DNA of 64,000 bases from Hepsetus odoe (taxonomy: Eukaryota > Chordata > Actinopteri > Characiformes > Hepsetidae): the NCBI GenBank assembly GCA_017165825.1, contig CM029384.1:16502719-16566718 (forward strand). The letters are read 5' to 3'. Positions 23,796 through 35,639 of the stretch are shown piece after piece; positions within the stretch are counted from its first letter, which is position 1; the number at the start of each line of letters is the position of its first letter. The notes under the pieces are model-generated. The model was not told the origin of the DNA. It searched no databases and saw only the letters and a list, made by a program, of their open reading frames with translations. The position numbers and the translations under genes were made by a program.

Positions 23796-24625
23796 ACAAA
23801 AATAGTGAAGGACTTCCAAAACAACTGCCAACATGCCCAGGTCATTCACACAAGTTCACCCAGAGAGCATTCCATGCAAGATGCTAAAAGATGTCTCCAA
23901 AAACCCTTAAATGTCATCATGGGACCTACAGCAGGCTCTTGCTACTGTTGCTGTGAAAGCGCATGTCTCTACAATCAGAAAGAGATTTCACAACTTTAAC
24001 TTGCATGTTCATGGAGGAAACCTTTGCTCTCTAAGAGACACGTCAAGGCCAGAGTGAAAATTGATTTAGACACCAGAACAGAGGACATGTCTGGAGTAAA
24101 CCAAATACAGCATTCCAGGAAAAGAACCTCATACCAACTGTGAAGCATGGAGGTGGAAGTGTTTGGAGATGCTTTACTGCAGCAGGACCAGACCAGCTCA
24201 CCATCATAGAATCCACCATAAATTCTATAAATTCTAAGAGTATCAGAGGGTGCTTGAGGAACATGGAAAGAACATTAAAGCTGAAGCAGAACTGGGCCCA
24301 GCAAAATGACAATGACCCAGAACATACTAGTAAAACCACCAAGGACTGGATGAACACTAAGGAACAGGAGAAACAGTCCTGGAGTGGCCCAGTCAAAGCC
24401 CACATCTTAATCCCATTGAGATGCTGTGGGGTGACTTGAAATGGGCTGCACATGCAAGAGACCCCTCAAACATCTCACAGCTTAAAGAATTCTGCATTGA
24501 GGAGTGGAGAAAACTTTTCTCAGACTGATGTAAGAGACTGGTAGATGCTACAAGAAGCGTCTCACTGCAATTATTCCAGCCAAAGGGGGAAACACTAGCT
24601 ATTATCTGTTTATCAGTTAATTTAG
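23792..24625 (+). mobile_element. decayed Tc1/mariner DNA transposon (family c)
   Basis: The interior follows a third Tc1 family on the plus strand: 'ggagtaaaccaaatacagca' near 24093, 'caactgtgaagcatggaggt' near 24136, 'caatgacaatgacccagaac' near 24304, and 'cccattgagatgctgtgggg' near 24413. The 'NDNDP-H' motif retains the second catalytic Asp and 'LNPIEMLWGD' retains the Glu, but the two lie in different frames and the 'SPD' preceding LNP reads 'SPH'. Termini are degenerate, so the boundaries are approximate. Confidence 0.75.
24140..24439 (+). pseudogene. Tc1-type transposase fragment (family c)
   Basis: An open stretch of 99 codons starts at the 'MKHGGGSVW' motif of the catalytic domain, lacks the usual 'MVWGC' residues through a small deletion, and reaches 'NDNDPEHTSKTTKDW' with the second Asp intact. 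It then shifts frame before the 'PSQS' and 'LNPIE' region, which continues at 24385-24430 in another frame. Usual Tc1 transposases are about 340 residues; the N-terminal DNA-binding half is not legible here. Confidence 0.7.
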
Positions 24626-25103
24626 ACAAAATTAACTATTATATTTCATTTTTATGCTTTTGTTCTCTCACTGCAGTACCCAGGAGGCAATGCACAGGGA
24701 ACCACTTTTTTTCCTCTACTTGCATAATCTTTCTTTTCTTGTCTGAGGACTCTGTTGGCATTGATCCAAGGCCTCCATTGTAATTGTGATTTAAATACAG
24801 TTACTATAGTAATGCCATTACTGTCAGATGTTCTGCTTCCAAGGAGGAACTCCAGCTACGTAGCTTTTTGTGCACTAACAAGCTAATAAAACAAAAAACA
24901 TTCTGCTCATTCCCAGAAATCCACTCCAAAGCATCTGAAGGTTGCTTCCACCTTTTGTTTAAATATTTAATTGGGATCATTTCACACCACAGAAATGTGC
25001 AGTCACAGTAACAGGACGTGAGTAAGTATATTTGCAAGAAAAAAAAATGACCATGGAAATTTTCATTTTGACTGGAGGGTCTCTTGACAATGAGCCTAGA
25101 TAT

Positions 25104-25133
25104 TTGTGTGTGTGTGTGTATGTATGTGTGTGT
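25104..25133. repeat. (TG)n microsatellite, imperfect
   Basis: TG repeats with two 'ta' interruptions. Confidence 0.9.
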
Positions 25134-25276
25134 TTGTTATTGTTGCCTCTTCTACAATTCATAAAGCTACTAAATCTACTAAAGTATGTCCTAAACCAGT
25201 TTAAAGCAAAAAAGCTTTTAGAGTGTACGGATGCTTCTAAATGTAGAACACGCACTTACCCGTAAATTCTCAGCAG

Positions 25277-25348
25277 GTGTGGCAAGAAATGGCTCGCAAG
25301 GTCCGATTCATGTCCAGCATCATGAAGCTCCCTAATGAAAACCTGGCA
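25277..25348 (+). CDS. possible 72-bp host exon, protein unidentified
   Basis: A 24-codon stretch reads VWQEMARKVRFMSSIMKLPN then ENLA. It is bounded by 'ttctcagcag', a tandem NAGNAG acceptor, and by 'gtaagg', a good donor. The length is a multiple of three, with phase 0 at both ends if the second AG is used. Codon choice is unremarkable and the peptide looks like ordinary globular or helical protein, unlike the low-complexity chance frames around it. I do not recognise the protein. The pyrimidine tract upstream is weak. No neighbouring exon of the same gene is identified with confidence; the 28250 candidate could be one. A chance open stretch of 24 codons with flanking splice sites cannot be ruled out. 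Confidence 0.3.
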
Positions 25349-26321
25349 GTAAGGCCTATTTGCCTTTCATGTATTGCTTTCCTTTTCTTCTTTTAAATAG
25401 TTTTTCATATTTGGAAAGCATCAATGATGCCAATTGGAAACCAACTTTAAAGAGATGCCGTTAGAACATTACAAATTTGTTCTGAGCACAGATGTCTGAG
25501 CAGAGGGGACAATAAGACATATTTACCCAATCTGCATAAAATAACCACCACAGACCAGTCTGAACACCTTGAACACCTATTTCTCTATTTTCCAGCAACC
25601 CCATAGTGCATAGATTATTCATGCTGCCGAAACACTAATCAACGGTTCTCAAATACTGATTCTCAAATGATTAATTATTCATGATTAATTAATAGCCTTC
25701 CCAAATAGGGTGTTCTGTTGCTTTCTGAGCCTGAACCCTTTCCCCCAGGACTGCAACACGCAATGCAAAACAAGGACAAACATCTTGTTAACCTGACCGT
25801 GCAGCTCATAACACATATTTCAATGTTAATGAGAAGTAGCACACATGTCAGAGGCTATTCCAAAATGGAATGGGAGCAGCAGTTGGTTAGACTGGTTAAA
25901 TAAAGGTTCGATTTAACATACATTTTCCACCCTATAGCTTTGCTCATTACTGTTTTCTTATAGACATTGTTATTCTTTTCTGACATATTACAAAAATGTC
26001 GAGAAACTGACCACTGATGAATCATCATCATGATCATTTGTAAATTTACATCTGCAGGATGGACCAACAATTTAGATGTATTTAAAAGATTTCTGCAAAG
26101 AGGAGAGCGTCCTTTCAGTGCTGGTATCAAACTTTAGGTACTAATCAACTAAAGACATTGCTGTAGTACAGATTTTTCCAAAGGCAAGAAAACAGCAATT
26201 CCAGCTTTCTTCTACCAACATTTCTGCAAATGCTGAATGTTAAAAAGGTCCTCAGCTACTCTGATGACTGGTAAATAAGATAAAACAATTAAAACTATAC
26301 TTACTGTACATTCTATAGTGA

Positions 26322-26545
26322 AGTAAAGGTGTAAATGACTATTTGTCATTGTGAAATGCAGCACAGCGCACAGCGAAACACAACAAAATGCAATCGCTGC
26401 TTTTCACCCAAACATATACATTCATCAGGAGGCAGCTATTAAAAGCACCCAGGGAACAGTGATGAGGACAGTACCTTGCTCAAGGGTACTTCAGGGCAAC
26501 CTGCTTGTCTGGGATATCCTCTAACTCTTGGCCCCACTGAGGACT
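26322..26545 (-). repeat. SINE family B copy (inverted)
   Basis: The plus strand shows 'tgactatttgtcattgtgaa', 'gcacagcgcacagcg', 'taccttgctcaagggtactt' and a degenerate head ending 'ttggccccact'. Box B is lost. Confidence 0.8.
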
Positions 26546-29500
26546 AACTTATATCTTGGGGTTAGATATTCTTCAGCTACTAGTCACTTGTTATTGATCA
26601 CCATGGAAGTGTGAGCATGTTCCTCTCAGAAGGCCAAAAGGACTTTCTCACTTCCCTCAAGGGACAGAAAAAGTGATGGTGTAGCTTCTTCAGAGAGATT
26701 TTATGAGAGAGGTCAGAGGTCTCCTAGTCTCTGGCATTTGATAGAGGGCATTGTATTTAATAAGACATTTTTCTTTAGCATCCCTTGCTGAAATTTGAGA
26801 TTTAAGAGAGGATCTAGTAATTAGATGCACTGTAGACAATGTTGGGGCTGAAGGTCATGAGTGTGTAATGGATTCAAAAACATTGAATGACTTCTCCAGC
26901 CATCCATCTTGGTTTAATTCACTGGTTTAAAACATTAGCTTGTTTTCTTTTTAAAAGATAAAATCGACATGTTTTTTTACTGAGCCATCCACATCACACC
27001 GCAGGTCATCACAGCAGCTGGGGACTTACACACAGCAGACTGATGTGGTAATACTCCCTAAATTAAAACATCTTATGGAATTAGTTTCAGCAAGTTATTG
27101 GCCTTGTGAGTCTTGAGTCCACCTCTGCTTCGTGGATATTTTTCCTTGAAATTCCACAAAAGCATAAACTTCCAATGCAGCTTTGACTTGGATATTCCCT
27201 GACATGTGAAAAGACTCAAACCTCTAGATGGAGCATATGTGGAAGTTTGGTTTTCATCTGGTGGTGACTGATAAATGATTTAGGACTAGTTTGCAAAAGT
27301 TTAAAAAAAAAAAAGTATAGAAAATTTGTATTGCATAAAATCCAGGGTTTTGATTCAGAGAAGGAAGCGATCACAATCTCTGCTTCTGTGAGTGGAGTGT
27401 CTGAGATGTAGTATATAATATTATTTACTGTTTCCCATCTGTTGCAGTCATCCATTCTATAAGCCGTCCAACTGTGATATTGTTTGGGGATGGTTACAAG
27501 TCTCCAGCAGCTTGCTGTTGATAAAATGACCAGTGAGTGCAAATACAAGAAGGTAGGTGTATCTAATACAAAACCAAGTAATTGGATATCTGTCAGCACA
27601 CTTTCATCATGTTGGTTGTAATCAGCTGCTTCTCTTAGATGTCCACACAGGCCTAAGAATCACAAGATAATAAGGCCGAGAACACTGAGGGAGCAATTTT
27701 ATTCATTGTAAAGCTTCCTGAGGCTAGTAACCTTTGTAATGAAACTGGACATTCTCCAGCCAAACAGTGATTACAGCAGATAAGCTGTCATTCCTAACAG
27801 ACAAATTTTCATCAGAAAAAATATAACTTTCTATCAAATATTCTTTCACAGAAATGACGAGCTAATAGCCAGGGGGCATTCACGTTCATTTGTCAAGATT
27901 TTATTAAATTTAATATTTATATTATTATATTGGAAAAAGGCAACGGGGGGAAACTACTTCAAATATCTTAATCTGGAGATCAGATCAGGTTGTTCTTGCA
28001 TCACTGCAGAGAAAAGTTCAAGAAATGAGCTACATGCACCTCACAGATCACACATGCAAACTCGCTATAGGTCCAACAGTTTGTACAATCTTCAGCAATC
28101 AGCAGTCCTGGGATGTGAGTTATAATGTGAATGTTACATTTTAAAACCCACAGAATAAAAAATGATCAAGATGGCCTGGAATCACATTAAACACCATTAA
28201 AGATATAAAAGGCTTCCCTTTAATGAGAGAAAAAACTCTACTCAAACAGATACATCTTCTCAAAGAGGAATCCTCCACGCTTCATCGCAAAGTCATTAGC
28301 AAAGAAACATGGGCACAACAGCAGTCTAATGAAAAGGTGAGTGGCGATCAGGAGCACAATTTCCATTTGAGAAGACACGAAGCCATCTGCACAAGCACGT
28401 GGATCAAAGTCTGATTAAATCAATGGCCAGCATCTTGTGTATTTTCAATTAGATCACAGAGTGCAATGACCAAAGCCTAAAGCTGAATTGTTCTGTTCTA
28501 AACACTAAACCTACACCTGCTCTTTGATCTGAAACGTTGAAGCTGAAACTAAATCAGAGCAAATCATACTAATGCATGCACCTCCATAATAGTGACAACG
28601 GAAATGAGTGGCATATTTATGTGCTGTGGGCTGTGGAGGACTTTTGATTCGACACATTTCTAAGCATAGGTTTTAGGGATCCTGTGAAATGAAATGAAAA
28701 CCAGCAGAGATTAGACCTTAAAATGAGTTGACGGAACAGTTACAGCTTGACAAATACAGTTACTCTGATGAACGATCTGTACAACCCTGAACAACGTGTG
28801 GTGGAATTCTTTAAAGTGAGAATTACAGAAGTGCTTTTTTTATGTTGAGATATACATTACATGACATTCAAGCTACCATTCAAGAAACTGTGGAACTGTG
28901 AGATCTCTGTTGCCATGTTTGCTTTTGGTGAAAGAGATTTTAGAGGCTTTTTGGTTTTGCTACTCTGTTCATATCACATCGAGCAAGCCTTAGCCTGAAC
29001 TTTCATTCATAGCTATCACTCGAACTTTCAGCCCAACCCCATACCCATGGAATCAACCTTTAGGGAACCAACATATGATTCACAAAAGTCAAACATTTCT
29101 TCTCTCAATTCACACTTTGGGCTCAGCTGTAGCAGATCTCCTGAGCTTGTATGTTGGGACAATGGCTGTCCATTCCTTCCCTGAGAATGTCATTCACTTT
29201 GACACACCGTGGCTCCAGGGGATGAGGGACCAGGAGGCAGCTAAAGAGAGAAATACACTTTATATCAGTTCCACAGGTTCTTACAGCTGCCTAAGAGACA
29301 AGAGTCACCTGAGCTCTAATTCCAGAAAGCTCCAGAGTGAAAGGGCAGGGTGGGGCTGGTGTATTATGAAAGCAGTAGGAGTCCTTGCATATGAAGCAAA
29401 ATTGTGCTTGGGCCTGTTTAAGGACATACTGCATGGTTCTGTGTGCCAGTGCTGCCCTGCCAAGGTGCTGCCCAAGGAAACTTTGGATGATGCTTAAGAC

Positions 29501-29992
29501 AGGATCTGCTGCTTTACACAGGCATGAAGAAATACCTACAATTCAACAAAGAAGCAAACTAGCAGCAGCATTTCAATCTTTACTAAATTCAATGTGCTTC
29601 AGTAACAACAGGCTAAAGCAAAGTACAAAAACAGTGAAATTATTTTCCATGGATAGAGCATGGATTTTTAATAAGCTGGTGAACTGATAAAAAATGAATT
29701 GGATGTGTGTGGTCATATCTGGGGCACGTCAATGGTTATACTCATCACAAGCCCACTCTATGGAACTGAGTGAAGAATTTTTTTACATCTGGTTTATTTT
29801 TTCTGAGTGCTGTCATTGTATTACTCCATTCACTGCTTAGAATTTGTTGCTGGGCACAACTGCTTTAAGCTTCTGGTTCGTTATCAGTTTGTTATTGTTT
29901 GAATGTGAAGCTTCAGCTCTGGTATAAAGATACCTGAATCACTGGTAGAAGCAATTATGCTATATCTTAGAGTGTTGTCTACTCACATGGAT

Positions 29993-29994
<2 letters not shown>
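26546..29994. other. mostly unassigned; holds one weak exon candidate
   Basis: No transposon was recognised. A 140-codon open frame at 29075-29497 shows no motif and is treated as chance. Confidence 0.4.
28250..28336 (+). CDS. weak candidate 87-bp host exon, protein unidentified
   Basis: The segment lies between a possible acceptor 'ctactcaaacag' and a strong donor 'gtgagtgg', and reads IHLLKEESSTLHRKVISKET then WAQQQSNEK: 29 codons, phase 0 on both sides, hydrophilic and helix-prone. The pyrimidine tract is poor, and a second frame is also open here, which weakens the case. Confidence 0.18.

Positions 29995-30024
<30 letters not shown>
29995..30024. repeat. (AC)n microsatellite
   Basis: About 15 AC units, ending just before the TA that borders the Tc1 element at 30032. 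Confidence 0.95.
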
Positions 30025-30026
<2 letters not shown>

Positions 30027-30342
30027 ATACATACACTGCTCAAAAAAAATTAAGGAACACTTTGAAAACACATCAGATCTCAATTGGAAAAAAAATTAAA
30101 AATCATGCTGATGATACTGATATCCAATGGGTAATGTGTTAGGAACAAAAGGATGCCACATCATTTGATGAAAATGAAAATTATCAACCTACAGAGGGCT
30201 TAATTTGAAGTCACCAATTTAAACTCTAAAACTGAGGCAGCAGGCTAGTCCAATTTGCTGAAATGTCATTGCAGCAACTCAAAATGGTACTGAGTAGTTT
30301 GTATGGCCCCCCACGTGCTTGTATGAGATAACGGATGGTGTC

Positions 30343-30792
30343 CTAGGGTATCTCCTCCCAGATCCTAACCAGGGCATCACTGAGCTCCTGGACAGTCTGA
30401 GGTGCAACCTGGCAGCATTGGATGGACCTAAACATGATGTCCCAGAGATGCTCTATTGGATTTAGGTCAGGTGAGCGTGTAAGCCAGTCAATGGTATCAA
30501 TTCCTTCATCCTCCAGGAAATGCCTGCATACTCTTGTCACATGAGGATGGGCATTATCATGCACAAGTAGGAACCCAGGACCCACTGCAGCAGCGAAGGG
30601 TCTAACAATGGGTCTAAGGATTTCAGTCAGGGTGCCATCGTTTATCCTGTACATGTCTGTGCGTCCCTCCATGGCTATGCCGCCCCAGACCATCACTGAA
30701 CCACCACAAAAACTGATCATGCTGAACAACGTTGCAGGCAGCATAACGTTAAAAAGCACTGCGGCTTCTCCAGACCCTTTCACGTCTGTCAC
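30343..30792 (-). pseudogene. Tc1-type transposase, catalytic domain (family d copy 1)
   Basis: The open frame contains the DDE core: 'GGSVMVWGGIAMEGRTD' near residues 30-46, then 'LLVHDNAHPH' with the second Asp intact, and 'SPDLNPIEHLWD' with the catalytic Glu. The spacing is DD34E: 34 residues lie between that Asp and the Glu. The frame ends at its natural C-terminal region ('RIWEEIP'). Upstream, the first catalytic site reads L-F-T-Y-E-S-R (near 30812-30832 on the complement) where the family has D at the fourth position. A small insertion near 30750 ('aaaaagc') disconnects it from the N-terminal half. Dead, but only lightly damaged. Confidence 0.85.
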
Positions 30793-30931
30793 ATGAGCTC
30801 AGACTGAACCTGCTCTCATATGTGAAAAGCACAGGGCGCCGGTGCCGGACCTGCCAATTCTGGTGTTCTCTGGCAAATGCCAGTCAAGCTGCACAGTGCT
30901 GGGCAGTGAGCACAGGGCCCACTAGTGGATG

Positions 30932-31243
30932 TCAGGCCCTCAGGCCACCCTCATGAAGTCTGTTTCTAATGGTTTGGTCAGAGACAATCATGCCAGTGGC
31001 ATGCTGGAGATCACTTTGTAGGGCTCTGACAGTTCTCATCCTGTTCCTCATTGCACAAAGGAGCAGATGCCGGTCCTGCTGATGGGTTAAGGACCTCTGA
31101 CAGCTCTGTCCAGCTCTCCTAGAGTAACTGCCTGTCTCCTGGTATCTCTTCCTTGCTCTTGAGACTGCTGGGAGACACAGCAAAACTTCTGGCAATGGCA
31201 TGTATTGATGTGCCATCCTGGTGGAGTTGGACTGCCTGTGCAA
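30932..31243 (-). pseudogene. Tc1-type transposase, N-terminal DNA-binding domain (family d copy 1)
   Basis: Residues about 25-103 match the paired-like double helix-turn-helix region of Tc1 transposases: 'ETGSYSRRAGQSCQRSLTHQ' linker, 'DRHLLLCAMRNRMRTVRALQ', and 'VSDQTIRNRLHEGGLRA' at the end of the second helix-turn-helix. The normal continuation into 'RRP' and the catalytic domain is cut by a stop. The recorded start lies in transposon 5' sequence, and the true start is probably slightly downstream or disrupted. Confidence 0.85.
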
Positions 31244-31561
31244 CTCTTTAGGGTCCGGGTATCACCTCATGCTACCAGTAGTGACACTGACCCTAGTCAA
31301 ATGCAAAACTACTGAAAAACAGTCAAAAAAAGATGAGCAGGAAAAAAATGTCTGTGGCCTCCACCAGCAAAACGAGTCGTGTTTTTGGGGTCGTCTCATC
31401 GTTGCCCCTTTGGTGCACCTGTTGTTAATTTCACTAACGCCAAAACAGCGATTAACAATCCCCTCTGCTACTTAACTGACCAGATCAATATCCCAGAGGT
31501 TTAACTGACTTGATGCTATACTCTGATTAAAAGTGATCCTTTCATTTTTTTGAGCATTGTA

Positions 31562-32236
31562 TATATATGCACACTACAGGTCCAGGGACGGAACCGAGAG
31601 CCAAGACCTTTGTTTTTCAGGATGCTTATAACTATTCTTCAACAGTACATTAAAAATATAAGAAAATCTGGCTCTTTGGAAGTAAAATATGAAGAAGTGG
31701 ACGATGGCTAAAGAATTTTGTAGGGTACTTTAACTTTCATTGTTCTTTTAAAGGAACCTTCAGCAGCTTCTTTCCCCTCTGATAAAGCTAGTGAGTCTTT
31801 GAACAATGTGTTCCTTTGTCATTAGAATGATTAACTAGACGGTCGCTAATTAAACAGATCAGACATAAAAGCGATGGGTCATGCACAGCGATTAAAGCCT
31901 GCTCATGCTCCCCACCAGCTTACAGAGGGTCAGAAATACTAAGCCTTTCACAGCAGGTTTCAGCAGAGGCAGGTAGAAAAGCTTAGCCATACGCTCAACT
32001 ACGGGGCTCGATTTGAAGGGAAGTGCAAGGTGATGAGAACCCATTTCAAAAAATGGACAAAAACTGCCCCGTTGCAATATTGCCATTGATCCTTTTATAC
32101 CCCCTTCAGACTGTAGTATTTTAAGGTGGAATGTCACTCTCTTGTATGCTGGCTTGCCTGTGTGTTAGCACAAAAGACTTTTATGTATCAGCTACCACTG
32201 TGTGAGACTCCTGGAGATGGGATATTTGTAATAGAC
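31562..32236. other. no recognisable gene
   Basis: Short AT-rich interval after the Tc1 element; nothing recognised. Confidence 0.4.
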
Positions 32237-32322
32237 AGTCAGTCAGTCAGTCAGTCATTGTCTGCCGCTTGTCCCAAACGGGGGGAGTGCTGGAGTCCAT
32301 CCCAGCTCACACAGGGCGAATT
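32237..32322 (-). repeat. 5'-truncated SINE family A tail (inverted)
   Basis: A (CAGT)n-like end 'gtcagtcagtcagtcagtca' is followed by 'ctgccgcttgtcccaaacgg' and 'cccagctcacacagggcgaa'. The phrase 'ttgtaatagacagt' occurs on both sides (about 32225 and 32319), which looks like a target duplication. Confidence 0.85.
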
Positions 32323-34455
32323 GTAATAGACAGTCCCTCATAAATGTTAATTCTGTATTTCAAAGTAGAAGTAGTATTTTTGTTGTTGTCTCCATTTCAC
32401 AATTGTAGAAAAGAATACGAACATTTAGAGCTTATTCCCAGCAAACCTGACTGTTTCTGGTCTTGTTCAAACACAGCTGTAGAACTGCTTAAGAATTGCA
32501 CAGAAAAACCCAAATGCTGTCCTAAACTCTAGATCCCTATCAAGAGATCTCATAACTGATTTCACTTGATCTTGGAAATCAAAGTTTAATTTTACACATG
32601 TGCACTTGTCAGTAAAGCAGATACTGGATCTAAGTTGATGAATGCAAAGATTATAACACCATAACAGCCGAAAACATGCTGTCATAGTTTTTGCTCTTAA
32701 TTTACAATTCTCATAAAATTTAATTTGCATTCAACTCTGTACTTTGTACTTTTGAAGTGTTTGGCAGCCGAATAAACACACCATGATAGGAGCCACTTTT
32801 GTCCTCTGTTGTTTTCTCACTTTAAATCTTAGTGAGCTTCTCGTCTGTTGTCATGTTTATTGCATGATCATTGCTGAAACAATCAAAGAAAATGTCTTGC
32901 CCCAAGAGAGCACATTTTTTACAAGGACCTTCTGTTTGAGGGATACAGGTTTTAATCCTCCAATATGTACACCATTGTGTGATCAACACTAGCCCTGAAA
33001 AACAGCTCTCCAATGTAAGCCACCAAATATAGCTTCTTAGAAGCTCCCTAGCATTATTTATTCATCAATACTTTATTTTTAAACTTCAAAAGTGAATTGC
33101 ATTAATTCAATTAATTTATAAACAATACACATGTCATATTATTTACCCGGCCTTATTTATTGTATTGGATTTTGGCATGTACTGAGGTATTTACTTTCTT
33201 GCAAAGAGGGGAGTTAAGACTTTTTGAGCTCTTTGAGCTCATAGGGATTTTGGCAGAAACTGATGTTGAAGGTCTTTGGACTATTGTTAAAAAATGCTGT
33301 ATGATGACCAGTTAAAATCTGTGAGAATGCTCCAAATAAAGGGAACTGAAAATAAGAGCATGTGACATATTACTTACTCTGTTAAAGCAGTAATGTGGGT
33401 TAACGTTAAGCAGTAAGATATTCTAACGCCGGTTGTCAGTTTAATAAACCAATCCTCCCACAACCTTCTCGTGGTTTAACAACTTCAGCACAGAATCAAA
33501 ATTATGTTTCAAGGGTCCCCTTGTGAGGAGTGCAAGCATGTGGAAAGTGAATGCCAGCCTGCTGTTTGATGCTACAAGGAATACATTTTCATGACAAGAG
33601 GAGTCTCTATTGCAGGACAAAGCTATCTGCAACACTTGAATGATGTTCTGGAATAGATTAACTTAGTATGTAAAATATGGTTCAGGTTCGAATTAGATGT
33701 GAAACTGAGATGCTTTGACTTTAGACATGCTGTCATGGGATCTGATACATTTTAACACTTATTTAATGTGATGTGTAGCTATAAATAGTATTGTTTTAAA
33801 GTATAAACATAATGTAAAATGCCATTTTTATCCTGTATGAAAAAAAAAATTGTGAAACACAGCTACAGTCAAATCAACAGTACATGCAATCAACCTGTGA
33901 AAACTAATAGAGGGGAACCAATGAGGCTTTCAGTTTCCCTGAGAAAAAAAACCTAATGCCTTCCAGAGACTAAAAAAAAAACTTTATTTTGAGCTCAGTG
34001 CATTTACAATGTATAAACTACAAACATTATTAATAATAAATCATGCTTTAAATGTGTTCATAAAATTTTTATTTCTATTGGTGAGATTTTTTGTTGACTC
34101 CATTGTAAAATCTCAGTTTTAGGCGCGTTGGAAATACAAGCAAAGTTTGAAAATGAGAACCAGAAACATGAAAAACTGGACAAGATTATAAAATGTACAA
34201 TTACATATACCTATCATCACTGTCAGAACAATATTTTTAATACATTAATAATTTAATATATAAATAATTAAAATCTTCATACATGGTTATTAAGCACTCT
34301 AAAGTGGTTTAAAATACCACTCAAATGTTAAATGAAGGATATGGGCTCTTTAGAGCTGTTTCTGATCTAATCATTGACCCTACTCTTTTAATTATATGAT
34401 GAACTGAACATAATCTAAAAATCAGACTGGATTGATTTATCAAAACCACAAAGAA
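32323..34455. other. no recognisable gene
   Basis: AT-rich DNA with short A runs near 33839 and 33970. Nothing coding was recognised. Confidence 0.4.
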
Positions 34456-34656
34456 AGGGGGCAGCGGTGGCCTAGCAGTTAGAGACTAGGTCCCAGGATT
34501 GCAAGATTGTGGGTTTGAAGCCTTTAACAGTAGGTTGCCCTGAGGTACCCTTGAGCAAGGTACCATCCCTTCCACTGCTGCCCAGGCACTTTCAATAGCT
34601 GTTGTGTGTCATGCTGTGTACTCACAATGACAAGAATAGTCACTTTCACTTCACGT
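34456..34656 (+). repeat. SINE family B copy
   Basis: Head 'ggcagcggtggcctagcagt', degenerate box B 'gggtttgaagcc', core 'acccttgagcaaggtaccat' and tail 'caatgacaagaatagtcact' are all present. Part of the segment after 'ttcaatagctg' is deleted. Confidence 0.9.
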
Positions 34657-35355
34657 AAATCATCTGAATATTGCTTATATGCAACAAAGCATGCCCAACT
34701 ATTTACTATCCAAGTGGAGTAGTCAGTATTTCCATATTCCAATGCATTTTATATCACTGGTTTGGTGAGAAATGTTCACCAAATGATCTCCTTACTGAAG
34801 GGTGGGTAGCAGTTGTGACCACTGATGAAAGGGGTAAAGAAAGCTAATGAAAAATACAAAAATACAAATACACTGAAGTCTCTTACTGAAAAACACGAAG
34901 TGCACCTCTATAGTCAGTGGAACTGGAAAAATGGACAATGAGTGGAGGTCTCTACTGTCTCATCTCAAATATAGCTCATCTCCATCAGATGCTATGCAAT
35001 TGTTTTAAGGGGCATATCATTTATGTTCTACTCCTCGCCCACTGCAATCAGCGAAAGAGTAATTTTCAAAACAGCAGCCTTGCTCTTACCCTTACTTCTA
35101 AGTCTTAGCCATCTTAAAATGCACTCTTATCTGGCTTCGAACCACCCACGGCAATTTAAAAGCCACTGTTTAATATGGATTTCTACTTCAGCAAGTGTAA
35201 CATTCTGATGAACTGACTGAATGTAGACAATCAGGGCTGAACAAGACCAGTCTGTATTGTTTCATACTCTTATTTTGGCTAACAGCATGCATCAAAAATA
35301 TCCACCATACTGAACAAAATGTCAGTTTTTCATCCTTTCATTAGTTGAATTATAT
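34657..35355. other. no recognisable gene
   Basis: Nothing recognised between the two SINE B copies. Confidence 0.4.
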
Positions 35356-35629
35356 GAAAGTGAAAGTGACAACCCTTTGCGAGGGTTTTGCATCATTGCG
35401 AGGTCACAGCACTGCACACCATGAACCACAACAAAATTGGACCTCTGCTTTTAACCCATGCACACAAACACCGTGCAGCAGTGGGCAGCTATTGAAAGCA
35501 CCCGGGGAGCAGTGACGGGGACGGTACCTTGCTCAGGGGTACCTCAGAGCAACCTACTTTTTGAGGGAATCGAACCCACAATCTTCCGATGCAGGGCCAA
35601 CTCCCTAACCACTAGGCCACCGCTGCTCC
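35356..35629 (-). repeat. SINE family B copy (inverted), near full length
   Basis: The plus strand shows the complement from 'gtgaaagtgacaaccctttg' through 'acaccgtgcagcagtgggca', 'cggtaccttgctcaggggta', box B complement 'gggaatcgaacccac' and 'aggccaccgctgctcc'. A segment near 35380 ('gcgagggttttgcatcattg') carries a small internal duplication of 'ttgcga'. Confidence 0.9.
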
Positions 35630-35639
35630 GTAGAATTTG

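Larger units (their letters stand above)
24626..26321. other. mostly unassigned; holds one possible exon
   Basis: Contains a (TG)n stretch at 25104-25133 and the possible exon at 25277-25348. The rest is unassigned AT-rich DNA. Confidence 0.4.
30032..31561 (-). mobile_element. near full-length Tc1/mariner transposon (family d), inactive
   Basis: Terminal inverted repeats are visible: 'tacactgctcaaaaaaaatt' on the left and, reading inward on the complement from the right, 'tacaatgctcaaaaaaatga'. Both start at TA, the target dinucleotide of Tc1/mariner. At about 1.53 kb with the transposase on the minus strand, it has the usual size for the superfamily. It is the most complete of three copies here (others at 57433 and 61155). 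The gene is broken between its N-terminal (30932-31243) and catalytic (30343-30792) parts. Confidence 0.9.

Noticed and set aside
29075..29497. 140-codon frame on the plus strand
   Set aside because: Longest unexplained frame, but its start is not ATG in good context and its composition and content show no domain; chance is more likely.
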